NCBI RefSeq assembly: GCF_001399675.1
Contig: NZ_LJCO01000008.1
Coordinates: 1-64,000, forward strand
Length of the DNA: 64,000 nucleotides
Source: Paenalicyclobacillus ferrooxydans
GTDB taxonomy: Bacteria > Bacillota > Bacilli > Alicyclobacillales > Alicyclobacillaceae
Reading direction: 5' to 3'
The translations under genes were made by a program, and so were the position numbers. Every line of letters starts with the position of its first letter. Positions within the stretch are counted from its first letter, which is position 1. The notes under the pieces were generated by a model. It did no database searches. It worked only from the letters and a program-made list of their open reading frames with translations, and had not been told where the DNA came from. Below, one piece after another: positions 36,470 through 44,507 of this stretch.

Positions 36470-36685
36470 CTAACCGTCGATGCTGTCAATGACCTGCTCA
36501 GCAATGCGGCTTGCGTCCCCCATACTCGTCCCATTCATACGGGTACGGCGATACGTTTCCCAGGCCGCAATCCCGACACTTGCACCGAGAACCACCGCGG
36601 TCAGGGTGCCCATCCCATTATTGTGACGCCGCGGCATCCAGCGATTTCGCATGCTTCCAGCCATACCGTTCATCAGTTCCCACAT
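36470..36685 (-). CDS. small hypothetical membrane-associated protein
   Basis: 71 residues: a basic, Met/Asn-rich start (MWELMNGMAGSMRNRWMPRRHNNG), one hydrophobic segment (TLTAVVLGASVGIAAW, about 26-41), and a short tail. The minus-strand ATG 36685 has GGGAGGTG 7 bases upstream, which strongly supports translation. It may belong with the small YrzQ/DUF3918-like proteins, but I am not sure. Confidence 0.65.
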   Translation of the reverse strand: MWELMNGMAGSMRNRWMPRRHNNGMGTLTAVVLGASVGIAAWETYRRTRMNGTSMGDASRIAEQVIDSIDG

Positions 36686-36765
36686 GGTCAGCACCTCCCG
36701 TAGCGTAGTTTATCCAAGTGACCTGTTTTCACACTCGGCAAGCGGGATGAAAGGGAGGGCAATAG

Positions 36766-37671
36766 ATGGAATTTGCGGACGTGAACAATGGTGTCAGAGT
36801 TCTCCTTGGGGCGGTAAATATGGGCCTTGTAATGACTTCAGATGGTCTCACGGCGGTCGATACAGGTCTCGACAAACAGGCTGCGAAAAAGCTCATCCAC
36901 GCTGCCGAAGATCTTGGCCGCCCCATTATTGCCATCATCAATACACACGCTCATGCGGACCACTTTGGGGGAAACGATGCTGTTCTGGCGAAGTACCCGC
37001 AAGCGTTGGTTTACGCCCCAGTCCATGAAGCGCCGATGATCCGTCAGCCGTCTTTTGAACCGCAGTATCTGTGGCAAGGTGCCCAACCCTTTTCACAGCT
37101 TCAGAACAAGTTTCTGCTCGCGCCTGCGAGTCGTGTCGATAACGAATTTCACCCCGGCGAAGCATGGCAGATTGGGGAAACCAGGTTTGAAGCCTTTGGA
37201 TTGCCAGGACACGCCCATGCACAGTGTGGGATTCGCGTGAACGGGGTTTTGTTTGCGGCCGACAGTTACTTTGGGGCAAACGTAACGGACAAGCACGGTA
37301 TCCCGTTCATGGTGGATTATCATCGCACTTTACAGAGTGCACAGGCAGCGGCTTCGATTGCGGCAGACTGGTGGGTGCCTGGACATGGCGATCCGACGAG
37401 AGACCCTTCCGCCGATATTGAACACCTTATCAACCGCCATCAATCGGCGTATGAACGCGTCATTCGGATGGTCAGTGAGTCTTCTGAGAGTGGCATCTCA
37501 CTGGACGACTTGACTGGGCAGATGTGTCTTCAATTTCAACTTAAGCCGGCGAATCCAGGCGGATGGCTGTTAATCCGCACAACCATCGCAGCGTACGTCA
37601 GTGCCGCCATTGACAACCGCGAGATCGAGCCTGCTGTTGAGGCTGGCATCCTTAAATTGCGCTCGCTCTGA
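36766..37671 (+). CDS. MBL-fold metal-dependent hydrolase
   Basis: 301 residues of the metallo-beta-lactamase superfamily. The metal motif is INTHAHADHFGGND (about 59-72). Further ligands are His in LPGHAHAQC, Asp in FAADSYFG and His in WVPGHGDPT. The family includes hydroxyacylglutathione hydrolases, lactonases and others; substrate cannot be told. ATG behind AAAGGGAGGG. mutY starts 44 bases later. Confidence 0.85.
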   Translation: MEFADVNNGVRVLLGAVNMGLVMTSDGLTAVDTGLDKQAAKKLIHAAEDLGRPIIAIINTHAHADHFGGNDAVLAKYPQALVYAPVHEAPMIRQPSFEPQYLWQGAQPFSQLQNKFLLAPASRVDNEFHPGEAWQIGETRFEAFGLPGHAHAQCGIRVNGVLFAADSYFGANVTDKHGIPFMVDYHRTLQSAQAAASIAADWWVPGHGDPTRDPSADIEHLINRHQSAYERVIRMVSESSESGISLDDLTGQMCLQFQLKPANPGGWLLIRTTIAAYVSAAIDNREIEPAVEAGILKLRSL

Positions 37672-37714
37672 TAGGCGGACAAAGAGGTCTGAATTAAGGA
37701 GTGTTGGTGTAAAA

Positions 37715-39091
37715 TTGACTATAGAGGCAGCCAGTCTGGCCCATCCGGATGGTCTCTCCCTCACAGAGTGGTATGAGCGTGTACACCGGAAACTGCCTTG
37801 GCGTGAAAGTCGCGATCCTTACGCCATCTGGATCAGCGAGACGATGCTACAGCAGACCAGGGTCGAGACTGTCATTCCGTATTACCGAGCTTTTATGGAA
37901 CGATATCCATCCGTTCAGGAACTGGCATCCGCAGATTTCGATGAAGTTGCCAAGCTGTGGCAAGGTCTTGGATATTACTCTCGGGCAAGGAACCTTCATC
38001 AGGCTGCCCAAGTTGTCGTCACACAGTACGGGGGCACCATGCCGAGTACGGAGGACGATGTTCGGCGTTTGCCTGGGATTGGGCCGTACACTGCAGGAGC
38101 TGTACTGAGTATCGCGTTCGACCTTCCGATACCTGCCGTCGACGGGAACGTCCTGCGCGTTATGACTCGGTATCTCGGTATTTATGAGCCGATCGAAACC
38201 AACGCGGTGAAACAGGCAGTCGCGGATCAAGTCAGGTCTTGGCTGCTGGTCTCACGACCTTCTGTGTTGACGCAAGCCGTGATGGAACTCGGAGCAATGG
38301 TGTGTACACCAAAGTCGCCAGACTGCGCATCGTGTCCGCTTCGTGAAAGGTGCCACGCTTTTGAAGCCGGGACACAGTCCACATTGCCGATGAGAAAGCC
38401 GAAGCGGGCTAAACGCATGGTGAACGTGTACGCGCTGTGGTTAGAGCACGACGGACTGGTGTGTATGCACAAGCGACCAGAAAAAGGCCTGCTGGCAGGC
38501 ATGTGGGAATTCCCGTCGATTGAGCAGCTCGTCACAGAGGATTCGGCAAGGAATCGGAAGAAGTCCCGAGGAGGCAAGAGTCTCGTTCGTGACAACGTTT
38601 CTTCTGAGGGTGTGATTCCTGGTGATAGTCTGGTACTTTCGGATGAAGTGATTCCTTCTGATGAAGTGATTCCTTCTGATGATGTAATTCCTTCTGATGA
38701 TGTAATTCCTTCTGATGTGGAAGCCAGTTTGACTGTGTTGCTCGAGAGTTTGAAACACCCCTCTGGCGCCGAGAGGACAGTTGAACAGCCACAAGACCTG
38801 ACAATGGTCCGAGAACAGTTAGACGGAGAAAGATTGGATTTGGCAGAAGAGAGGGGATCCACCCTTCGAAAGTTCGCAAAGGTGGCTGAGGAAAGGCACC
38901 TGTTTACGCACATTGATTGGACGGTTCAAGTGTTGCGTCCAGTTGGTGTAACTGCGCTTGACTACCTGGCGCATACTGTTGACACGGGAATAACAGACGA
39001 GTACGCTTGGGTACCCAAGCGTGAATTGCACAAGTTGGTCTTGCCACGTGTGTACGAAAAGTTAGTGGAGGTCATGGTGCAAGAAACGTAA
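37715..39091 (+). CDS. mutY: A/G-specific adenine glycosylase MutY
   Basis: 458 residues. The catalytic Glu is E42 (SETMLQQTR) and the helix-hairpin-helix is LPGIGPYTAGAV. The catalytic Asp is D143 (AVDGNVLR), and the 4Fe-4S site is CTPKSPDCASCPLRERC. A C-terminal NUDIX-like domain recognises 8-oxoG; its usual FSH loop reads FTH (HLFTHIDW). It removes A opposite 8-oxoG. It is ~90 residues longer than usual because of an insert (about 290-375) that includes four IPSD(E/D)V repeats encoded by an 18-bp tandem repeat. TTG start, AAGGAG upstream. Confidence 0.93.
   Translation: MTIEAASLAHPDGLSLTEWYERVHRKLPWRESRDPYAIWISETMLQQTRVETVIPYYRAFMERYPSVQELASADFDEVAKLWQGLGYYSRARNLHQAAQVVVTQYGGTMPSTEDDVRRLPGIGPYTAGAVLSIAFDLPIPAVDGNVLRVMTRYLGIYEPIETNAVKQAVADQVRSWLLVSRPSVLTQAVMELGAMVCTPKSPDCASCPLRERCHAFEAGTQSTLPMRKPKRAKRMVNVYALWLEHDGLVCMHKRPEKGLLAGMWEFPSIEQLVTEDSARNRKKSRGGKSLVRDNVSSEGVIPGDSLVLSDEVIPSDEVIPSDDVIPSDDVIPSDVEASLTVLLESLKHPSGAERTVEQPQDLTMVREQLDGERLDLAEERGSTLRKFAKVAEERHLFTHIDWTVQVLRPVGVTALDYLAHTVDTGITDEYAWVPKRELHKLVLPRVYEKLVEVMVQET
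38637..38718 (+). repeat. 18-bp tandem repeat inside mutY
   Basis: Four copies of GATGAAGTGATTCCTTCT and its variant (GATGATGTAATTCCTTCT), each adding six residues to MutY. Copy-number change keeps the reading frame. Confidence 0.93.
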
Positions 39092-39137
39092 GGGACCAGA
39101 AAGATGATTTTGCTACCTGAAAAGGAGTGTGGATTCG

Positions 39138-39791
39138 GTGGAAACTTACGCAGTGACGAGAAGAAACAGTGTTCTTGGACGCGTGTTCCTCGGCCTGTCC
39201 ATCAGTCTGGTGTTTGCCTTTGCCGGAGTCTTTACAGGACAGTACGTACCTGCTGGCGTGATTGGGCTGTTGATGATTGTCGAGTTTGCGATGCTGATTG
39301 GTGCGATGTTCCTTCAGCGTCGACGCAGCATTGGTATGTGGTTTGTCTATCTATTCACTTTTGTCTCCGGAGTCACCTTGTATCCAACGCTGTCCTACTA
39401 TGCCGGTGTCTTAGGGCCTGGTGCATTGTTGAAGGCGATTGGCGTCAGTGCCATCGCGTTTCTTGTAGCCGCAGCAGTGGCTTCCCGTACCTCGTTCGAT
39501 TTCTCATGGCTCGGCGGTTTCCTGCTGATTGGTTTGATTGCCATCGTCATTATGGGCCTGGTATCCTTTTTCACGGGCTTTTCGACGATGTTTGGGCTCG
39601 TGTATTCTTTGCTAGGCATCGCCATCTTTGTCGGGTATGTGCTTTATGACGTAAACCGAATGGCGCACTTCGGGCTCAGTGAAAACGCGGTGCCATGGAT
39701 GGTTTTGTCCCTGTACCTCGATTTTATCAACCTGTTGTTGTTTGTTTTGCAACTGCTCGGCATTCTCGGGGGTCAGTCTTCCCGGCGGTGA
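39138..39791 (+). CDS. Bax inhibitor-1/YccA family membrane protein
   Basis: 217 residues with seven membrane helices over its length and the family pattern VLYDVNRMAHFGL ... SLYLDFINLLLFVLQLLG near the end, which carries the Asp residues linked to calcium leak or pH sensing in BsYetJ. GTG 39138 follows AAAGGAG by 10 bases; GTG 39129 is also in frame but too close. The leuS promoter lies just after the stop. Confidence 0.9.
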   Translation: METYAVTRRNSVLGRVFLGLSISLVFAFAGVFTGQYVPAGVIGLLMIVEFAMLIGAMFLQRRRSIGMWFVYLFTFVSGVTLYPTLSYYAGVLGPGALLKAIGVSAIAFLVAAAVASRTSFDFSWLGGFLLIGLIAIVIMGLVSFFTGFSTMFGLVYSLLGIAIFVGYVLYDVNRMAHFGLSENAVPWMVLSLYLDFINLLLFVLQLLGILGGQSSRR

Positions 39792-39804
39792 TTCGTGTCG
39801 AGTC

Positions 39805-39833
39805 TTGCAGATCACGGCAGACAGCACTATAAT
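39805..39833 (+). promoter_or_regulatory. sigma-A promoter of the leuS T-box transcript
   Basis: TTGCAG, 17-base spacer, perfect TATAAT. It lies directly before the T-box leader. Confidence 0.88.
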
Positions 39834-39839
39834 AAGGCA

Positions 39840-40115
39840 AAACTGTGAATCGATCCGATGAGGGAGCCTAGTAGCACCCAGTCTGGGTTTCAGAGAGCCG
39901 GTGGATGGTGAGAACCGGTACCCTGCGGTTGTGAACTCTCTTCCGAGGTTTCGGCGGGAAATGACGGCATCTGCACGACGCAAAAGCCATCTGTACTGTC
40001 GAACGCTGCCAGCGTTAACGGTGTGAGCGGGACTGACCCTGATTTCGGGTTCAGTTCAACATAGGTGGTACCGCGGGAGTCGCCTCTCGTCCTATTTTGG
40101 ACGGGGGGCGTTTTT
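39840..40115 (+). promoter_or_regulatory. T-box riboswitch controlling leuS
   Basis: The leader has a stem I start (GATGAGGGAGCCTAGTAG), a long stem I, the T-box AGGTGGTACCGCGGG (40063-40077), and an intrinsic terminator CGCCTCTCGTCC / GGACGGGGGGCG with five Ts. Uncharged tRNA-Leu binding should favour the antiterminator and turn leuS on. The specifier is probably CUC in GTGAACTC (about 39930-39937), judged by position and not proven. Confidence 0.95.
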
Positions 40116-40152
40116 GACGTTTGAGACGGTCAGCAGACAAGGAGTGGAAGAG

Positions 40153-42606
40153 ATGGAGTATCAACCACGGATCATGGAGAAGAAGTGGAGCGAGCGATGG
40201 AAGGCTGACGAAGCCCATATCGTGAAAGCCGACAGCAGCAAACCGAAGTACTATTCGCTGGACATGTTTCCCTACCCATCCGGAGCAGGGTTACACGTTG
40301 GGCATTGGCGGGGGTACACCATATCGGACGTGTGGAGTCGGTATAAAAAACTTCAGGGCTACGAAGTTTTGCACCCGATGGGCTGGGACGCATTCGGACT
40401 TCCGGCGGAAAACGCAGCAATTAAACTAGGCATTCATCCTGCGGTTTCGACAGCGAACAATGTGGCCAATTTCAAACGCCAGTTGCAAGAGATCGGGGCG
40501 ATGTACGACTGGACGCGTGAAATCAATACGAGTGATCCATCTTATTACAAGTGGACTCAGTACTTCTTTGTGAAGATGTTTGAGCGAGGACTGGCCTACC
40601 GAAAAAAGATGCCGATTAACTGGTGCCCAAGTTGTAAGACTGGACTCGCCAACGAGGAAGTCATTGACGGAACCTGCGAACGATGCGGGACCGAAGTAAC
40701 AAAAAAAGAAATGAATCAGTGGATGCTCAAAATTACGGCCTACGCAGACAGGCTCCTTTACGACTTGGAGAAATTGGACTGGCCAGACAAAGTCAAACGG
40801 ATGCAGACCAACTGGATTGGGCGCAGTGAAGGTGCGCGGATCCACTTTGACGTCGCGGATGTGGAAGATGCCAAAATTGAGGTCTTTACCACCCGGCCGG
40901 ATACGCTTTACGGGGCCACATATATGGTGCTTGCGCCTGAGCATCCGTTGGTGGACCGGATCGTCACCGAATCAGAACGGAACAGCGTTGAGGAATACGT
41001 CAAAGAAACGCTCAAGAAGAGCTCTGTAGCCAGGCAGGTCGTGGATAAGACCAAGACCGGCGTATTTACCGGTGCATACGCGATACACCCCATTTCGGGA
41101 GCAAAAATCCCCGTCTGGATCGCGGACTATGTCTTGATGGAGTATGGAACGGGTGCCATTATGGCTGTGCCGGCCCATGACGAACGCGATTATGAGTTTG
41201 CACAGGCATTTGGGCTGCCGATTGTCCAGGTGGTTGCCCCGAAAGCAGAATCAGATGCCACAGGCGAAGGTGGTTCATCGAGCAGTAAAGAGGTACCAGA
41301 GTTGTACGTTGGCCCTGGTGTGCTGGTCAACTCAGGACCGTATAATGGCTTGACCATCGAGGAAGGAAAGCAGGCTATCGTCGCCGCGTTGGCTGAGAAG
41401 GGCGTCGGTGAGAAGACAGTGACCTATCGCATGCGGGACTGGGTTTTTGCGAGACAGCGGTATTGGGGAGAACCGATACCCATCATCTACTGTGATTCCT
41501 GTGGCACGTTGCCAGTTCCAGTCGAAGACCTGCCCGTGGCACTGCCGGACGTAGAGCGCTATGAGCCGACGGGAACGGGCGAGTCACCACTGGCCGCCAT
41601 CGAGTCGTTTGTACACACAACCTGCCCGAAGTGCGGCGGACCTGCGCGTCGCGAGACCGACACCATGCCGCAGTGGGCAGGATCAAGCTGGTATTTTCTG
41701 CGTTATCCGGATCCGCATAATGATACGGCACCCTTCTCAAAGGAAGCTGCTAATGAATGGCTGCCCGTAGACATGTACATCGGCGGTGTTGAGCACGCGG
41801 TATTGCACCTGCTCTATTCCCGTTTCTTTACCAAAGTGATTCACGATCTCGGTCTCATTGACTTTGACGAGCCCTTCCAGCATCTGTTTAATCAGGGCAT
41901 GCTCACACTCAATGGGGCAAAGATGAGTAAGTCCAAAGGCAATGTTGTGAACCCGGATGACATCATCGAGAAACACGGTGTCGATGCACTGCGTATGTAT
42001 GAGCTGTTCGTGGGTCCCCCGGAGGATGACGCTGAATGGAATGATAATGGACTTGAAGGTGTCAGTCGCTTCCTCGGGCGTTTGTATCGTGTCTTCCAAC
42101 AGCATGTGACAACCCAGGCACCGAGTCGTCCTGAACTGGAAAGGCTGCGCCATCGATTCATCGCATCTTTGTCAGAACGTATGGAGACATTCAGACTGAA
42201 TACAGCGGTCAGTGCGTTCATGGAATACCTCAATGCACTCACGGCTGCTGCAGCGCATGGCGGGATCGACAAAGCAACTCTGGAGACCCTGGCAATCGCT
42301 CTCGCCCCATTTGCGCCGCATCTTGGGGAAGAGCTCTGGTCTAACCTTGGTAATCAGAAGTCGGTTTTTAACGCGAAGTGGCCAACCTTTGAGGAACAAT
42401 GGCTCAAAGACGACGAGGTCGAGGTTGCGGTGCAGGTAAACGGAAAGGTTCGCGCGAAAATTGTCATTTCAGCAGAGGCGACACAGGAAGACGCAGTATC
42501 AGCGGCGAAGGATCATCCTGACACGTCTGTGTGGATTGAAGGCAAGGAGATCATGAAGACGATTTATGTACCTGGGCGACTGGTAAACCTGGTTGTAAAG
42601 GGATAA
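40153..42606 (+). CDS. leuS: leucyl-tRNA synthetase
   Basis: 817 residues. The HIGH motif is HVGH (PSGAGLHVGHWRGY, near 40), zinc-binding CxxC pairs are in NWCPSCKTG/ERCGTE, the editing domain includes TTRPDTLYGATYMVLAPEHP, and the KMSKS motif is NGAKMSKSKGN. A short linker (ATGEGGSSSSKE) lies between editing and catalytic parts. ATG 40153 follows AAGGAG by 8 bases; a TTG at 40114 overlaps the terminator T-run and is rejected. Confidence 0.98.
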   Translation: MEYQPRIMEKKWSERWKADEAHIVKADSSKPKYYSLDMFPYPSGAGLHVGHWRGYTISDVWSRYKKLQGYEVLHPMGWDAFGLPAENAAIKLGIHPAVSTANNVANFKRQLQEIGAMYDWTREINTSDPSYYKWTQYFFVKMFERGLAYRKKMPINWCPSCKTGLANEEVIDGTCERCGTEVTKKEMNQWMLKITAYADRLLYDLEKLDWPDKVKRMQTNWIGRSEGARIHFDVADVEDAKIEVFTTRPDTLYGATYMVLAPEHPLVDRIVTESERNSVEEYVKETLKKSSVARQVVDKTKTGVFTGAYAIHPISGAKIPVWIADYVLMEYGTGAIMAVPAHDERDYEFAQAFGLPIVQVVAPKAESDATGEGGSSSSKEVPELYVGPGVLVNSGPYNGLTIEEGKQAIVAALAEKGVGEKTVTYRMRDWVFARQRYWGEPIPIIYCDSCGTLPVPVEDLPVALPDVERYEPTGTGESPLAAIESFVHTTCPKCGGPARRETDTMPQWAGSSWYFLRYPDPHNDTAPFSKEAANEWLPVDMYIGGVEHAVLHLLYSRFFTKVIHDLGLIDFDEPFQHLFNQGMLTLNGAKMSKSKGNVVNPDDIIEKHGVDALRMYELFVGPPEDDAEWNDNGLEGVSRFLGRLYRVFQQHVTTQAPSRPELERLRHRFIASLSERMETFRLNTAVSAFMEYLNALTAAAAHGGIDKATLETLAIALAPFAPHLGEELWSNLGNQKSVFNAKWPTFEEQWLKDDEVEVAVQVNGKVRAKIVISAEATQEDAVSAAKDHPDTSVWIEGKEIMKTIYVPGRLVNLVVKG

Positions 42607-42646
42607 ATTTCGGTGGCAGCTCGGTAATGGACAGGGGGAGACGACA

Positions 42647-43432
42647 ATGACTCCACATTCGGGCACGTCCGGAAAACTCTACGTCCAAATTGCCAATGCC
42701 ATTCGGCAGCGGATCGAAGACGGCGTCTATGTGCCTGGCGACCGTCTTCCTCCGCTCGCCAAATTGGCAGATGAGTACCAATGTAGTCGTGCAACCGTTC
42801 GAGAGGCTTTAGGTACACTGCGTGGACAAGGTCTGATTGAGTTTCGACAGGGCGATGGGACATACGTCCGTACAGCCACGCTGAACTTGTGGATGGACCC
42901 GTTAGACGCAGCTCTGTTGCTTGGCCTCGGACATATCCGCGAGTTGGTCGAACTTCAGACGGCAGTGCTTGCTGCAGTCGCGAGTCGCCTTGCAGAGATG
43001 GACGGTCCCCACAGTGAACTGGCCCAAAGCCTGTTCCAATTGGAATGTGCGTTGCCAAAAACCGAAGAGGCCATCACCGCAGAGATGAATTTTTATCTGC
43101 GCATGGCCGATCATGCAGGTAATCCGCTGTTAGAAAATGTTTTACGCGTGATGCAGGAGTCTTTTCGAAGCTGTCTGCGGCTTATTAGCGGCGGTGATTC
43201 CCTAGGTCTGGATACCTGTCGTTCCGTGTATGATGCCGTCGTTCAAAAGAAGGCTGCCTTCGCGCGGGAGATTATGTACACCTATGGGAAGGCCATCATG
43301 CGACAGTTAGAACTCGAGCGGGTCGGTCATTTGCATACCGTTGAGATAATGCGCATGACAGAGCCAGAAGAGGACGTGGAGAATGTGCGACCGTTCCACA
43401 CAAGCACAGAAAGACAAGACCAAGAAGATTAG
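42647..43432 (+). CDS. FadR-type GntR family regulator
   Basis: 261 residues. An N-terminal winged helix (GDRLPPLAKLADEYQCSRATVREALGTLRGQGLIEFRQGDGTYV) is followed by an all-helical FCD-like effector domain (about 85-235) of the kind that binds carboxylic acids through a metal. ATG after GGGGGAGA, 40 bases past leuS, so it may be read from the T-box transcript as well. Regulated genes are unknown; no metabolic operon is adjacent. Confidence 0.82.
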   Translation: MTPHSGTSGKLYVQIANAIRQRIEDGVYVPGDRLPPLAKLADEYQCSRATVREALGTLRGQGLIEFRQGDGTYVRTATLNLWMDPLDAALLLGLGHIRELVELQTAVLAAVASRLAEMDGPHSELAQSLFQLECALPKTEEAITAEMNFYLRMADHAGNPLLENVLRVMQESFRSCLRLISGGDSLGLDTCRSVYDAVVQKKAAFAREIMYTYGKAIMRQLELERVGHLHTVEIMRMTEPEEDVENVRPFHTSTERQDQED

Positions 43433-43454
43433 GCTCGTAGGTCAAAAATGATCG

Positions 43455-43483
43455 TTCACAGAAATGCCATGGTGTTGTATAAT
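43455..43483 (+). promoter_or_regulatory. sigma-A promoter
   Basis: TTCACA, 17-base spacer, perfect TATAAT, 37 bases before the RCK-like gene. Confidence 0.7.
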
Positions 43484-43520
43484 GAAAATGTAAGCGCTAT
43501 CATCTTGGGGGAGTGACACC

Positions 43521-43946
43521 ATGACAATAAGAATGCTGGTGGCAGCGTTTCACCCAGAGAGCCAAAGATACGTGAAATTCGCAACCGAATCCGGAATGAT
43601 TGTACGTGTCTTAGATTGCGTAGAATCCGAACATAAACGTCTTGTCCGTCGGTTTGGAGATGCTGTTTTGACGGTTCGCGGCACGCGCGGGGAAGTGCGA
43701 AAGACAGTGGCCGCCGAGGGTTTTGAAGTGGCTGTTGTCCATGAAGGTGAGGATTTCGTTCTTACAGCACTAATTACACAGTCGTTGCGTGAAGCAGGCG
43801 TACCTCTCGTGGTCGTGGTAACGTCTGACATCACGCGAGCTGCGATGTACCGAAAGTTGGGAGCACACCAGGTGATTGCAGCAGATTCAGAGGATGAGGC
43901 CTGGTCAGCTTTGGAGGGCATGTTGCCAAACTTTGCAACAGCTTAA
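43521..43946 (+). CDS. small RCK/TrkA-N-like protein lacking the glycine loop
   Basis: 141 residues, cytoplasmic. The second half (ALITQSLREAGVPLVVVVTSDITRAAMYRKLGAHQVIAADSE) matches the pattern of RCK/TrkA-N domains, where residues pass from a helix to GVPxVxxxxxxxxxxxxLRKLGADxVI. The nucleotide-binding GxGxxG expected at the start is absent (MLVAAFHPESQRYVKF), and there is no TrkA-C domain. It stands alone between its own promoter and a terminator. Possibly a stand-alone sensor; function unknown. Confidence 0.6.
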   Translation: MTIRMLVAAFHPESQRYVKFATESGMIVRVLDCVESEHKRLVRRFGDAVLTVRGTRGEVRKTVAAEGFEVAVVHEGEDFVLTALITQSLREAGVPLVVVVTSDITRAAMYRKLGAHQVIAADSEDEAWSALEGMLPNFATA

Positions 43947-43985
43947 CCAAGAGACATCCATGCCGAGAGTACAAAGAGAGTAAAT

Positions 43986-44034
43986 AACCCGAAGGCGACT
44001 GTCGAGTCAGAGCGACGTAGCCTTCGGGTTTGTT
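43986..44034 (+). terminator. intrinsic terminator
   Basis: AACCCGAAGGC pairs perfectly with GCCTTCGGGTT, followed by TGTTTACTTT. The loop holds a small GCGACT/GTCG element. Confidence 0.88.
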
Positions 44035-44127
44035 TACTTTACCAATTCAATTCAACGTCCAAGTTGCTCTACCCGTGTGGGAGCGATTTGGCTGTCTATC
44101 ATCCAAAGATATGACTTGTCAAATTCT

Positions 44128-44155
44128 TTGGTATAGCGTCAAAACAGGTTAAAAT
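44128..44155 (+). promoter_or_regulatory. possible promoter for DUF5325-AI-2E-DUF402
   Basis: TTGGTA, 16-base spacer, TAAAAT, ~140 bases before the DUF5325 start. Nothing else was recognised in this 350-base gap apart from the terminator at its left end. Confidence 0.4.
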
Positions 44156-44297
44156 GCGCTGGAGATGGCCATAAATGGACACAAGTGCTGTGGGTTTCGG
44201 AGATTAGGCAGGGCGTGTATGATATGATCGGAGACGTCATATGATGGAGGAAGTCTGTACGACAACTCCGTACACAAATGCGAGGGAGAGACGGTTT

Positions 44298-44492
44298 GTG
44301 ACAAAGAAGGCAAAATTCATATATTTTATCGTTGCCGTGCTGAGCATGATCGGACTTGCATCAGCAAGCTTGGCTATGGCACAGAATCACGCAACTCTAG
44401 CGACGACTTTGTTTATCGTAACATTTATTGTTATTGGCGCTGCATTTGTCATGAAGGCGAGAATTAGACGGGCAGCAGGTACGAAGGCGTAA
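44298..44492 (+). CDS. DUF5325 (YlaF-like) small membrane protein
   Basis: 64 residues with two membrane helices (KFIYFIVAVLSMIGLASASLA and TLFIVTFIVIGAAFVMKARI) and a short basic tail, as in YlaF. GTG 44298 follows GAGGGAG by 8 bases; ATG 44241 in the same frame would add 19 residues not seen in such proteins. The AI-2E gene follows after 15 bases. Confidence 0.7.
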   Translation: MTKKAKFIYFIVAVLSMIGLASASLAMAQNHATLATTLFIVTFIVIGAAFVMKARIRRAAGTKA

Positions 44493-44507
44493 CCAGGAGG
44501 ACATGAA

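Noticed and set aside
38227-38913. 228-codon minus-strand ORF opposite mutY
   Set aside because: Open only because of the 18-bp repeat and Ser-rich shadow; mutY is clear on the plus strand.
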